Positions 44,957 to 54,151 of a DNA stretch of 64,000 bases are shown one piece after another. The notes beneath the pieces were generated by a model. The model ran no database searches. It was given only the letters and a program-made list of their open reading frames with translations, and had not been told where the DNA came from. The translations under genes were made by a program, and so were the position numbers. Source of the DNA: Hyphomicrobiales bacterium (GTDB lineage Bacteria; Pseudomonadota; Alphaproteobacteria; Rhizobiales; Rhizobiaceae); assembly GCA_900471485.1 (NCBI GenBank), contig UCEU01000002.1:169622-233621 (forward strand), read 5' to 3'. How positions within the stretch are numbered: the first letter of the stretch is position 1; each line of letters begins with the position of its first letter.

Positions 44957-45208
44957 ATGAATACCACAATCCGCGAACTGCTGGCCAAATTCGGGAAGCT
45001 TCCGGTCCCCGTCGATCAGGTGGCCGACGATGCCGATCTCTATGCTGTCGGCCTGACTTCCTTCGCTTCGGTGCAGCTGATGCTGGGCATCGAAGAAGCC
45101 TTCGACATCGAGTTTCCGGATAATCTCCTCAATCGCAAGTCATTCGCCAGCATCTCGGCGATCGCCAAGACCATCGACATCATCAACGACAGCCGGAAAG
45201 TCGCTTAA
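44957..45208 (+). CDS. Carrier protein (ACP/PCP-like)
   Basis: 83 residues from ATG 44957. The phosphopantetheine-serine region reads YAVGLTSFASVQLMLGIEE; Ser near 37-38 replaces the usual DSL with TSF, as in carrier proteins loaded by amino acid:[carrier protein] ligases. GGGAGA lies just upstream. It ends TAA directly followed by ATG of the next gene, so the two are translationally coupled. The 262-bp gap before it holds the promoter. Likely holo-form made by a housekeeping PPTase, since none is nearby. First gene of a six-gene run. Confidence 0.85.
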   Translation: MNTTIRELLAKFGKLPVPVDQVADDADLYAVGLTSFASVQLMLGIEEAFDIEFPDNLLNRKSFASISAIAKTIDIINDSRKVA

Positions 45209-46390
45209 ATGAACTTTCCGGTCAAAATCACGGAAGCTGACCTTTCCGCAAGGGTCGCCCGCGTTGCTGCCATTGCGGCCAAGCATGCCGACGCCGTTGA
45301 TTTTGAAGGTCGATTTCCGATCGAGGCTGTCGAGGCGATGAAGGTCGAGCGCCTGCTCGGCATCCAGATCGCCCGCGATCTCGGCGGCGAGGGCGCGAGC
45401 ATTTCCGAGATCGCCGAACTGTGCGCGATGCTCGGTCAGGCTTGCGCGGCTGCGGCCATGGTCTTCGCCATGCATCACATCAAGCTCTGCAGCCTTGTCG
45501 AGCATTGCGACAACAGCGCCTGGCACCGGGCGCTGATGCAGCGCATCGCCGCCGAGCAGCTTCTGATCGCCTCGGCTACCACCGAAGGCGGGATCGGCGG
45601 CAATCTGCGCAACAGCATCTGCGCCATCTCCATCGATGGCGACATCTGCCGTCTGGAGAAGGACGCTACCGTCATTTCCTACGGCTTACACGCCGACATG
45701 ATCATGATCACCTCGCGAGCGCATGCCGATGCAGCCTCGTCCGACCAGGTTCTCACCGTTTTCCTGCGCGACCAGTACACGATCGACCGGACGCATGTTT
45801 GGAACACGCTCGGAATGCGCGGCACCTGCTCCGATGGTTTCCTGTTCAAGGGCGAGGCTCCCGCGGAGCAGATCCTGCCGAAGCCGTTCGCCGAGATCGC
45901 GGCGCAGTCGATGCTCGCTTCCTCGCATCTCTTGTGGAGCAGCGTCTGGTACGGGATCGCGGTCGATGCCGTTGCCCGTGCTCAGGCTTTCGTCCGGGCC
46001 GCCGCCCGCAAGTCGCCCGGCGCTCCGCCGCCCGGCGCGTTGCGCCTGGCCGAGGCTTCGAACCTCCTGCAGATGGTGCGCTCGAACGTCGTCGCCGGCC
46101 TCAAGTTCTACGAAGATGCCAAGGACGACGCCGACAAGCTCTCTTCGATGGGCTTCGCGGTCGCCATGAACAACGTCAAGATTGCATCGTCTGAGACGAT
46201 TCTCGACATCATCAACCATGCGATGCTGATCTGCGGCATCATGGGCTACAAGAACGGCACGCCGTTCAGCATCGGTCGCCATTTGCGCGACGCCCATTCC
46301 GCTCAGCTGATGATCTCGAACGACCGCATCCTCGGCAACACGTCGAGCATGCTTCTTGTCCACAAGCAGGACACTAGCCTACTGGGGTGA
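45209..46390 (+). CDS. Acyl-CoA-dehydrogenase-like flavoprotein
   Basis: 393 residues with the ACAD fold: an N-terminal helical domain ([23 protein letters not shown]), a middle beta-domain ([40 protein letters not shown]), and a C-terminal helical domain with the [33 protein letters not shown] arrangement (in parts). In ACADs acting on carrier-protein-bound amino acids it oxidises the aminoacyl thioester; here that role is inferred from its place between the carrier protein and the aaCP ligase. Starts on the base after the carrier stop codon. Confidence 0.85.
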   Translation: MNFPVKITEADLSARVARVAAIAAKHADAVDFEGRFPIEAVEAMKVERLLGIQIARDLGGEGASISEIAELCAMLGQACAAAAMVFAMHHIKLCSLVEHCDNSAWHRALMQRIAAEQLLIASATTEGGIGGNLRNSICAISIDGDICRLEKDATVISYGLHADMIMITSRAHADAASSDQVLTVFLRDQYTIDRTHVWNTLGMRGTCSDGFLFKGEAPAEQILPKPFAEIAAQSMLASSHLLWSSVWYGIAVDAVARAQAFVRAAARKSPGAPPPGALRLAEASNLLQMVRSNVVAGLKFYEDAKDDADKLSSMGFAVAMNNVKIASSETILDIINHAMLICGIMGYKNGTPFSIGRHLRDAHSAQLMISNDRILGNTSSMLLVHKQDTSLLG

Positions 46391-46394
46391 CGAC

Positions 46395-47303
46395 ATGGAC
46401 GCGCAAACGACATTTCTCGACCGGCTGTTCGAATCCGGCATTCTGATCGACATGGGCGTCGATGGCCTCTACGGCCGCAGCGGCCAGTTCGAGGACGTGA
46501 TCGCCGCCTTCGAGCGCCTGATCGATCGCTTCGGCGGTGGCGACGGCGCGGAAGCGATGCGCTTTCCCCCGGGCATGAACCGCGAGATCTTCGAGAAGAG
46601 CGGCTACATGAAGAGCTTCCCGCAGCTGGCCGGCACGGTGCACAGCTTCTGCGGCAGCGAACTCGATCACATGAACCTGCTGCAGTGCATGGAAGTCGGC
46701 GAAGACTGGACCAAGGGCCAGGAAGCCACCGAGATCGTGCTGACGCCGGCCGCCTGCTATCCGCTCTACCCGACGGTTGCCCGCCGCGGCAACCTGCCGA
46801 AGGACGGCGCGCTGTTCGACCTGCAGTCCTATTGCTTCCGCCATGAGCCGTCGCGCGATCCGGCCCGCCAGCAGCTGTTCCGCATGCGCGAATATGTCTG
46901 CATGGGCACGGAAAAGCATGTCACCGATTTCCGCCAGAACTGGATGGATCGCGGTCTGGAGATGATGAAGCTCGTCGGCCTCGACGTTACCATCGATGTC
47001 GCCAACGATCCGTTCTTCGGCCGCGCCGGCCGTATGATGGTCAACAACCAGCGCGACCAGAACCTGAAGTTCGAGCTTCTGATCCCGATCACCTCGACGG
47101 CCAACCCGACCGCCTGCATGAGCTTCAACTTCCATCAGGATTCGTTCGGCCAGAAGTGGGGCCTGAACCTTGAGGACGGCAGCGTTGCCTTCACGGCTTG
47201 CGTCGGCTTCGGGCTTGAACGTATCGCGCTCGCGCTGTTCCATCACCACGGCCTCGACGTGAAGCAGTGGCCGGCCAGCGTGCGCCAGGCACTTTGGGGC
47301 TGA
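46395..47303 (+). CDS. Amino acid:[carrier protein] ligase (seryl-tRNA synthetase-like)
   Basis: 302 residues from ATG 46395 (GGGGTGA upstream). A class II synthetase core without a tRNA-binding arm: motif 2 [27 protein letters not shown], read as two halves, and motif 3 [14 protein letters not shown]. Cys121, Glu166 and Cys269 sit at the positions of the zinc ligands I recall for the Bradyrhizobium enzyme (Cys131, Glu176, Cys279, each shifted by 10). Such enzymes load an amino acid (glycine or alanine in the studied examples) onto a carrier protein instead of tRNA. The carrier gene is two genes upstream. Confidence 0.88.
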   Translation: MDAQTTFLDRLFESGILIDMGVDGLYGRSGQFEDVIAAFERLIDRFGGGDGAEAMRFPPGMNREIFEKSGYMKSFPQLAGTVHSFCGSELDHMNLLQCMEVGEDWTKGQEATEIVLTPAACYPLYPTVARRGNLPKDGALFDLQSYCFRHEPSRDPARQQLFRMREYVCMGTEKHVTDFRQNWMDRGLEMMKLVGLDVTIDVANDPFFGRAGRMMVNNQRDQNLKFELLIPITSTANPTACMSFNFHQDSFGQKWGLNLEDGSVAFTACVGFGLERIALALFHHHGLDVKQWPASVRQALWG

Positions 47304-47311
47304 GCGCCTTC

Positions 47312-48274
47312 ATGTCTTCCGTGTTCCCGGCGATCCGTCCGGATGGCTATATCCAGCATGCGCTCCATTCAAGCGAGCGCATGTGGCCGGAAACCAATTG
47401 CTATGTCGATCTCTGGATCGAGGTGCTGAACAGCTTCGGCGCGGCGCCGGAGGCCATGCTCGGTTTTACGCTGACACAGGATTTCGAGGGCGACCAGTTC
47501 ACCTTCTTCAAGGTGCCGCTCGAGGATCTGGAAGCGCTCTACGATATCCGCGTGACGGAGCTCGCGATCTTCGACCGTGTCGAATCCCATGTTCAGACGC
47601 AGATCGGACGGGGCCGCCTGTGCCTGATCGAGATGGATTCGTTCTTCATGCCGGATACGCAGGGCACGGCCTATCGCGCCGAGCACGGCAAGACGACGGT
47701 CGCCATCAACCGGCTGGATGTGGCCGCGCGGCGGATCGAGTATTTCCACAATGGTGGCTATTTCGAACTGCAGGGCGAGGATTTCGACGGGCTCTTCCAG
47801 ATGCATCTGGCGGAAGGTGCCCTCCCATTCCTTCCCTACACCGAGTTCGCCAAGTTCCCGCCGCGACCGCTTGATGAGGCGCATCTGCGCGAGACCGCGC
47901 GTCGACTGCTTCGGCTTCACTACCCCCGGCGCCCGGCAAGCAACCCCATCCGCGCCTTCGCGGAGGTGTTCCCGCGCCAGGTGGAAGCACTGGCCGAGCG
48001 GCCTTTCGATTTCTTCCATAAGTACGCGTTCAATACGCTGCGCCAGTTCGGCGCCAATTTCGAGCTTGCCGGCGATCATCTCACCTGGCTCTCGCCGAAT
48101 GAATTTTCCGGCGCCGCCGAGGCGGCGCGGCGGATTTCCGAGGTCGCGAAGTCCGTGCAGTTCCAGCTTGCGCGCGCCGTGACCCGCAAGAAATACGATC
48201 CGCTGATCACGGCTCTTGATCCGGCTGCCGACGCGTGGGATTCCTTGATGGCTTCGCTGGCGGAGCGCCTTTGA
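47312..48274 (+). CDS. DUF1839-family protein
   Basis: 320 residues from ATG 47312 (MSSVFPAIRPDGY), 8 bases after the ligase stop. I recognise the sequence as DUF1839-like: YIQHALHSSERMWPETNCYVDLWIEVLN is conserved, with a FTLTQDFEGDQFTFFKVPLEDLEALYDI continuation, in parts. No catalytic motif of a known enzyme is visible, no membrane segment. Its constant company of carrier protein and aaCP ligase suggests a partner enzyme that takes the aminoacyl group, but that is inference. Confidence 0.75.
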   Translation: MSSVFPAIRPDGYIQHALHSSERMWPETNCYVDLWIEVLNSFGAAPEAMLGFTLTQDFEGDQFTFFKVPLEDLEALYDIRVTELAIFDRVESHVQTQIGRGRLCLIEMDSFFMPDTQGTAYRAEHGKTTVAINRLDVAARRIEYFHNGGYFELQGEDFDGLFQMHLAEGALPFLPYTEFAKFPPRPLDEAHLRETARRLLRLHYPRRPASNPIRAFAEVFPRQVEALAERPFDFFHKYAFNTLRQFGANFELAGDHLTWLSPNEFSGAAEAARRISEVAKSVQFQLARAVTRKKYDPLITALDPAADAWDSLMASLAERL

Positions 48275-48290
48275 AGTCTGGAGCATGAGC

Positions 48291-50765
48291 ATGAGCGGAC
48301 GTCTGGCCAGTGTCGGAGCCGAGGAAACCCTGCTTTCCGAAGGCTGGAACCTCATCCTGACGGAACCCGGCGCCTGTGCCGGACCGCATGACATCCCGCT
48401 TTCCGCGCAGTTCATCCCCGCCGAGGTTCCCGGCACGGTCGCCGCGGCGCTGGAGCGTGCGGGTGAGTTCGACCGGGAGAACCCGGAGCCGCTCGACACT
48501 AAAGATGCCTGGTATGTTTGCCGCCTGTTCGATGCGGAGCCGGGCGAGGCGCTGCTGCGGTTCGAGGGGCTGGCGACCATCTGCCATGTCTTCCTGAACG
48601 GCCAGGAAATCCTTTCGTCGGAAAGCATGTTCACGCTGCACGAAATCCCGGTGACGCTTTCAGGCGGTGATGAGCTGGCGCTGTGCTTCCGCGCGCTGGC
48701 GCCGAGGCTTGCCGAGACCGGGCCGCGCGCCCGCTGGCGCCCGCAGATGATCAAGCCGCAGGGCTTGAAGAACGTGCGGACCACGCTGCTCGGGCGCATG
48801 CCCGGCTGGTGCCCGGAAATCCATGCCGTCGGCCCCTGGCGCCCGATCACGCTGGTGCGCCGCGACGTCGTGTCGATCGACAACGTCGCCGTGCGGGCCG
48901 TGCTCGACGCCGATGGGGTCGGGCGCCTCAGCGTTTCCCTTCATACGGATGTCGAAAGCCCCAATCTGTCGCTGCGCTGCGGCGATGCCGAGCAGGCTTT
49001 CGAGAAGGTCGGCGACCAGCATTATTCGGCGATCCTCAAGCTGAAGGATGTCGAGCCCTGGTGGCCGCATACGCACGGAACGCCTCGCCTTTACGATTAT
49101 GCGATCGTGATCGATGGCGTCGAGCACCCGCTAGGGCGGGCAGGGTTCCGCTCGATCGAGGTCGATCGCGGCGCGGCGGGCGATGATTTCGCGCTTGTCG
49201 TCAATGGCGAGCGAGTGTTCTGCCGTGGTGCGGTCTGGACCAGTGCCGATATCGCAAGGCTTCCCGGCGCGCGGGTGGATTATGAGCCTTTCCTCCGTCT
49301 GGCGGCGGAGGCGGGCATGAACATGATCCGCATCGGCGGCACGATGGCTTACGAGACGTCAGAATTCTTCAAGCTCTGCGACGAGCTCGGGCTGCTTGTC
49401 TGGCAGGACTTCATGTTCGCCAATTTCGACTATCCGAAGAACGACAAGGCGTTTACCGCGCATGTCCATGCCGAGGTGGAGGAGTTCCTGCACGGCGTTC
49501 AGGGCTCGCCGTCGCTCGCCGTGCTTTGCGGCGGCAGCGAGATCTACCAGCAGGCGGCGATGCTCGGATTGCCCACCGAATACTGGTCGGGGCCGATCAC
49601 CGAGGAGATCATCCCGGCCATCGCGGCGCGGGTCAGGCCCGACGTACCCTATGTGCCGAACTCACCGTCCGGCGGTACCATGCCGTTTACACCCAATGCA
49701 GGCGTTGCGCATTATTACGGCGTCGGCGCCTACATGCGGCCGCTCGAGGATGCGCGCCGCGCCAATGTGCGCTTTGCCAGCGAGAGCCTGGCATTCTCCC
49801 ATGTCCCGCAGCAGAAGACCTTGCAGCGCCATCTCGACGTGCCACCGGTCCATAGTCCCGCCTGGAAGGTCCGTGTGCCGCGTGATCGCGGCGCCTCCTG
49901 GGATTTCGAGGATGTCAGGGATTTCTACCTGCAGGAGCTCTACGATGTCGACCCGGCCCGGCTGCGGCGCGAGGACCCGGAGCGCTATCTTGGGCTTTCG
50001 CGGGCGGTAACGGGGGAGGTGTCGGAAGAGACCTTCGCCGAGTGGCGGCGCAAGGGGTCGAGCTGCAACGGTGCGCTCGTCTGGACCTTGCAGGACCTTC
50101 TGCCCGGCCCCGGCTGGGGCGTGATCGATTCCACTGGTGAGCCGAAGCCGATCTGGTATGCGCTTCGCCGCGCCTTCCGGCCCGTTCAGGTAGTCGTCAC
50201 CGACGAAGGCACCAACGGTCTCGACGTTCACGTTATCAACGAGACGCCCTATACGCTGCAGCTCGATCTGGAGCTTGTGTGCCTGCGTCACGGCAAGCAG
50301 CAGGCGGTCGGCGGCGGTCGCATCCTGACGCTTCAACCGCGCAGCAGCGAGACCTTCGCCGCCACCGATCTCTTCGGCGCGTTCTTCGACACGACCTATG
50401 CCTATCGCTTCGGTCCGCCGTCGCACGACGTGACGGTCGCGCGGCTTCGGCTGCCGGATGGCGGCGCGGTGGTTGCCGAGGCCTTCCATTTCCCCTGCGG
50501 TCGCGCCCGGGCGCTGCACGACGCCGAGATCCAGGCGTCTGTCGTCCTTGAGGAAGGCCAGTGGGTGGTCGATCTCGCAACGGACAGGTTCGCCCAGTCC
50601 GTCCATCTCTCCATCGATGGCTTCAGGCCTGATGACGACTGGTTTCACCTCGCGCCTGGCCCGGCAAGGCGCATCCGGCTCACCCGGTTGCCGGGAACAG
50701 CCGAAGATGCGGTGCCTTCCGGCGACGTGGCGAGCATCGGTGGCTCCCGATCCCACGCTTTCTGA
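48291..50765 (+). CDS. GH2-family glycosidase (beta-mannosidase-like)
   Basis: 824 residues. Sugar-binding jelly-roll and immunoglobulin-like domains in the first 300 residues (WYVCRLFDAEPGEALLRFEGLATICHVFLNGQ), then a (beta/alpha)8 barrel with the acid/base candidate Glu417 (LCGGSEIYQQ, where family members usually have GNNE) and the nucleophile candidate Glu498 (RFASESLAF). No signal peptide, so it would act in the cytoplasm unless exported another way. GTGGAG-like GGAG is 7 bases before ATG 48291. Cytoplasmic GH2 in a surface-glycan locus could trim or transfer sugars on a lipid-linked or soluble intermediate. Confidence 0.82.
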   Translation: MSGRLASVGAEETLLSEGWNLILTEPGACAGPHDIPLSAQFIPAEVPGTVAAALERAGEFDRENPEPLDTKDAWYVCRLFDAEPGEALLRFEGLATICHVFLNGQEILSSESMFTLHEIPVTLSGGDELALCFRALAPRLAETGPRARWRPQMIKPQGLKNVRTTLLGRMPGWCPEIHAVGPWRPITLVRRDVVSIDNVAVRAVLDADGVGRLSVSLHTDVESPNLSLRCGDAEQAFEKVGDQHYSAILKLKDVEPWWPHTHGTPRLYDYAIVIDGVEHPLGRAGFRSIEVDRGAAGDDFALVVNGERVFCRGAVWTSADIARLPGARVDYEPFLRLAAEAGMNMIRIGGTMAYETSEFFKLCDELGLLVWQDFMFANFDYPKNDKAFTAHVHAEVEEFLHGVQGSPSLAVLCGGSEIYQQAAMLGLPTEYWSGPITEEIIPAIAARVRPDVPYVPNSPSGGTMPFTPNAGVAHYYGVGAYMRPLEDARRANVRFASESLAFSHVPQQKTLQRHLDVPPVHSPAWKVRVPRDRGASWDFEDVRDFYLQELYDVDPARLRREDPERYLGLSRAVTGEVSEETFAEWRRKGSSCNGALVWTLQDLLPGPGWGVIDSTGEPKPIWYALRRAFRPVQVVVTDEGTNGLDVHVINETPYTLQLDLELVCLRHGKQQAVGGGRILTLQPRSSETFAATDLFGAFFDTTYAYRFGPPSHDVTVARLRLPDGGAVVAEAFHFPCGRARALHDAEIQASVVLEEGQWVVDLATDRFAQSVHLSIDGFRPDDDWFHLAPGPARRIRLTRLPGTAEDAVPSGDVASIGGSRSHAF

Positions 50766-50803
50766 TCGAAGCCACCAATTTCGAAAGGTTTTCACATTAG
50801 CAT

Positions 50804-50821
50804 GTCCGCTTCCAAGCGGAC
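50804..50821. other. Hairpin before the flippase-hydrolase gene
   Basis: GTCCGCTT-CC-AAGCGGAC, an 8-bp perfect stem in the 71-bp gap between the GH2 and flippase genes, 15 bases before the start codon. No T tract; perhaps an mRNA stability element. Confidence 0.45.
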
Positions 50822-50836
50822 TTGAACGGGAAATGC

Positions 50837-53800
50837 ATGTCTAAGGGAATTATCGCGAACTCCGTCATGAATGGCGCGGCGGGCATGCTGCTGCTGCTGA
50901 CGGGTTTCATCTCCTCCATCATTACCGCGCGTCTGCTCGGGCCGGAGGCCAATGGCATCATCGCATTCTCGCTGTGGATGGTGGTGACGGGAGCCTCGAT
51001 CGCCGAGCTCGGGTCCAGCATCACCCTTTCCAAGATCCTGCCGCAGCTGGAGGCCGATGGCTTCGATGCCAGAAGGCGGCGAGGCTTCGCGTCGCTGCTC
51101 GTCACCTTCATGCTGTGCTCGACGTTGGTGCTGCTCGGTTTCTACGCCGTTTTCTTCCTGACATCGGAGCGGCTGCACTGGGCGGCGACCGCGCCCTCCG
51201 TCGCGCTGGTTACCGGCGCGCTGTTCTTCATCCAGGCCATCGGATCGTTCGTGAAGTTCTACCTGATCGGCGAGCGCAGGCTGACCGATTTCTTCAAGCT
51301 GGCCGTCGGCGTCTGCGTGCTTCAGCTGATCGGTGTCGCCGGCGGCGCCCTGATCTCCGGCGTCGAGGGCGTGCTGATCGGCTATCTCTTCGGACAGCTG
51401 GTCTTTTTCGTCGCGACCTTGCCGATCCTCTTCACGCGCCGCGATCGCTGCGGTGTGTCGCTTCGCTATCTGGCGTCGTCGTCGGTCTTCCTGTCGGCGC
51501 AGTTCATCATCGATTCCATCTTCCTCAATCGCCTCGAGCTGCTCTTCCTGCAGCAGTTCTGGTCGGTAGAGATGGTCGGCTACTATGCCGTCGGCCTCTC
51601 GGTCGCGAATATCGCGCTGCAGCTGCCGATCCAGATGACCGGCAGCCTTCTTCCCTACTACTCCGAGCGCCGTCACAGCAGCAGCGACCGGACGCTGCCG
51701 GTCGAGGTGTTTGCCGCCGTCACGCGCAGCATGGCCTATATCATCCTGCCGATGAGTTTCGGGCTTGCCGCCATATCGAGCGAACTGGTGCTCGTCGTGT
51801 TCGGCCCGGCCTTCGGGCCAAGCGGCCCTGTCGTGGCGCTGCTGGCGCTTGCGGCGCCGGCCTATACCTTCATGCAGACGCTCAGCTTGTATCTCCTGTC
51901 GATGGAACGCACGCGTGATCGTGTTCTGGTCAGCGTTCTGGGCGCCTTGGTCATGACGCTTGGTTGTATTGCGGTCGTGCCGTTTTTCGCAGCTGAAGGG
52001 GCGGCCGTCGTGCGCATCGGCGTCTTCGTCGTCATGTGTGTCGTCATGGTTCGACAGACGGGGTTCGGCACTCAACTATCGGGTCTCTATATTAGCCTTT
52101 TGAAGGCAATGCTTGCGGCCATGTTTTGTGCTTTTATTGCTTTCGCGACTTTACAGTTTCTAAACGGTTCTATTGGACTTGTAGTTGCGATACTGGCCGG
52201 TGGGCTCGGTTATGTCATTGCACTGAAGCTTCTGGATGTAATTCCGCGTGAGGATGCCGAAGTTATGTTGTCTATAGTAGGGAAACTGCCTGCAGCAATG
52301 CAGCGTCCCGCCCGAAAGGCCGTCGAGTTTGTGGCGCCACTGGACCCCGAACAGGAAAACTCGGGCCATGCACACACCGCAGCCAACCTGGCTGATGGCG
52401 CAGGTCGCGCCGCAGCGCTTCCCTTTGCATTCGACGGGACGGTCGGCCTTTTCCTGCCGGAGACCTCGGGTGTTCCGAAGCGCTCGACAGCAGTCCTTTT
52501 TCTCAGCCCGTGGGGGTTGGAGGAAATGTGCAGTCACAAGTTCTTCCGTCTCATGGCAGAGCATTTCGCCGATATCGGTGTCGCCAGCCTGCGTTTCGAT
52601 TATCCTCAGACGGGGGATGCGCTCGACACCGCCGAGCCGGCAACGCTCGACTTGTGGGAGCGATATGTCCACACCGCCGCGGACCGGCTGAAGGAGCTCA
52701 GCGGTTGCGATCGCGTCATGATCGTCGGTCAGGGCCTGGGTGCCGCTCTCGGCCAGCGTGCCGCAAGCGCGATCGAGGGGGTCGATGGTATTGTCATGCT
52801 CGGTCCGGTGCTCAACGGGCGCGCCTATCTGCGCGAACTCAGCGCCTGGTCGAAGTTCATCAATTACCATCTCGGCCTGAGCGACAAGGATTTGCCTGAG
52901 GGCAACGTGGTCATCGCAGGCCTCGTCATGCCTGATGCGGTTGCCGCGGAGGTCTCCAAGATCAAGCTTTCGGCGCCCGACAGGACCGCGGCGCCGCGCT
53001 ATCTCATTCTTGAACGACCGGCGCGGGTGGAAGATACCGGTTTTGCCGATAACTTGCGCGCACTCGGCGCCATGGTCGAGCAGAAGGCTTTCGACGGCTA
53101 CGACGAGCTCGTCACGGATCCGGTTTTCTCGAAGATGCCGCTATCGACGGTTCATTTCCTGGCGCAGTGGATGCAGGCCAATACCGTGATCGACCCCGCG
53201 GCAATCCGGTCCGTGACCGCCATCGAGCCGCAGGCATTGAAGAGCGACGGCTTCGAGGAAATACCTGTTCGTTTCGGGGAGTTCGATCATCTGATCGGCG
53301 TGGTCACGCGTCCGCTTGGATCGGTCGCCGGAAACGCCGTTCTCTTTCTCTCCACCGCCTACGATCGCCATTGCGGGTGGGGTCGCACCAATGTTGACAT
53401 GGCGCGCAGCCTAGCACGCCAAGGCGTTGCGTCGCTGCGATTTGATTCAGCCAATGCCGGCGACAGCCCGCCGCGCCCGGATGCGCCAGACCAGATCCTC
53501 TATTCCGCGACCCAGAACGAGGACGCCCGTGCGGCGCTGGACGTGCTCGAACAATTCGCACCCGGTCCGATGATGACCGTTGGCCGGTGCAGTGGCGGGT
53601 ACCTAGCGCTGCGCGCGACCGTCGACGACGAGCGCCTGAAGGCGGCCGTATCGATCAATCCCTTCGTATACTATTGGGATCCGAAGGTTGTTGTCGACGA
53701 GAAGCAGGTTGTTTCCGTCCCGCGCAGCTTTGAGGATTACGGCTCGCGCATGGTGAGTACCGACACGCTCAAGCGGCTCTTCAGCGGTGAAATCGACGTG

Positions 53801-54139
53801 AGAGCGGCGCTCAAGAACGTCATCATCGCATTCGCGCGGCGCATGTCGGTGCGGATCGCTCCGCTTCTGCAGTACCTGCCGACGCGCCGGCATGTGGCCG
53901 TTGCCGTCAAGAAGACTTTCTCGACCGTCGATCAGCGCAAGGTGCCGCTCACGCTCATGTACAGCGAAGGCGATGTCGGGCTGGAGCACATGTATTTCCA
54001 CTTCGGCCCCGGTGGCCGCAAACTGGCCCGCTATCCGAATGTGCGGCTGGTGATGCTGCCGGACGCGGATCACAATCTGACGCCGCCGGCGACGCGCCGC
54101 ACGGTTTTCGAGGAAGTGGCGCGTCTTGCCAAGGCCTAA
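50837..54139 (+). CDS. Polysaccharide flippase fused to two alpha/beta-hydrolase domains
   Basis: 1100 residues from ATG 50837 (GGGAA 5 bases upstream). About residues 1-470 are a 12-14 helix MOP-type flippase (MLLLLTGFISSIITARLLGPEANG and on). After a hydrophilic linker come two alpha/beta-hydrolase-like domains of the exosortase/EPS-associated type. In the first (about 540-770) the nucleophile elbow reads GQGLG, with Gly633 in place of Ser. In the second (about 810-1095) it reads GRCSG, with Cys918 as candidate nucleophile and a late DADHN. I know flippases and such hydrolases as separate proteins near polysaccharide loci, not commonly as one chain. It ends 13 bases from the convergent GT4 gene. 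Confidence 0.85.
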   Translation: MSKGIIANSVMNGAAGMLLLLTGFISSIITARLLGPEANGIIAFSLWMVVTGASIAELGSSITLSKILPQLEADGFDARRRRGFASLLVTFMLCSTLVLLGFYAVFFLTSERLHWAATAPSVALVTGALFFIQAIGSFVKFYLIGERRLTDFFKLAVGVCVLQLIGVAGGALISGVEGVLIGYLFGQLVFFVATLPILFTRRDRCGVSLRYLASSSVFLSAQFIIDSIFLNRLELLFLQQFWSVEMVGYYAVGLSVANIALQLPIQMTGSLLPYYSERRHSSSDRTLPVEVFAAVTRSMAYIILPMSFGLAAISSELVLVVFGPAFGPSGPVVALLALAAPAYTFMQTLSLYLLSMERTRDRVLVSVLGALVMTLGCIAVVPFFAAEGAAVVRIGVFVVMCVVMVRQTGFGTQLSGLYISLLKAMLAAMFCAFIAFATLQFLNGSIGLVVAILAGGLGYVIALKLLDVIPREDAEVMLSIVGKLPAAMQRPARKAVEFVAPLDPEQENSGHAHTAANLADGAGRAAALPFAFDGTVGLFLPETSGVPKRSTAVLFLSPWGLEEMCSHKFFRLMAEHFADIGVASLRFDYPQTGDALDTAEPATLDLWERYVHTAADRLKELSGCDRVMIVGQGLGAALGQRAASAIEGVDGIVMLGPVLNGRAYLRELSAWSKFINYHLGLSDKDLPEGNVVIAGLVMPDAVAAEVSKIKLSAPDRTAAPRYLILERPARVEDTGFADNLRALGAMVEQKAFDGYDELVTDPVFSKMPLSTVHFLAQWMQANTVIDPAAIRSVTAIEPQALKSDGFEEIPVRFGEFDHLIGVVTRPLGSVAGNAVLFLSTAYDRHCGWGRTNVDMARSLARQGVASLRFDSANAGDSPPRPDAPDQILYSATQNEDARAALDVLEQFAPGPMMTVGRCSGGYLALRATVDDERLKAAVSINPFVYYWDPKVVVDEKQVVSVPRSFEDYGSRMVSTDTLKRLFSGEIDVRAALKNVIIAFARRMSVRIAPLLQYLPTRRHVAVAVKKTFSTVDQRKVPLTLMYSEGDVGLEHMYFHFGPGGRKLARYPNVRLVMLPDADHNLTPPATRRTVFEEVARLAKA

Positions 54140-54151
54140 TCGGCCTTGGCG

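Noticed and set aside
47369..48883. Minus-strand ORF of 504 codons in the carrier-protein cluster
   Set aside because: Antisense to DUF1839 and GH2 genes, no start signal, shadow composition.
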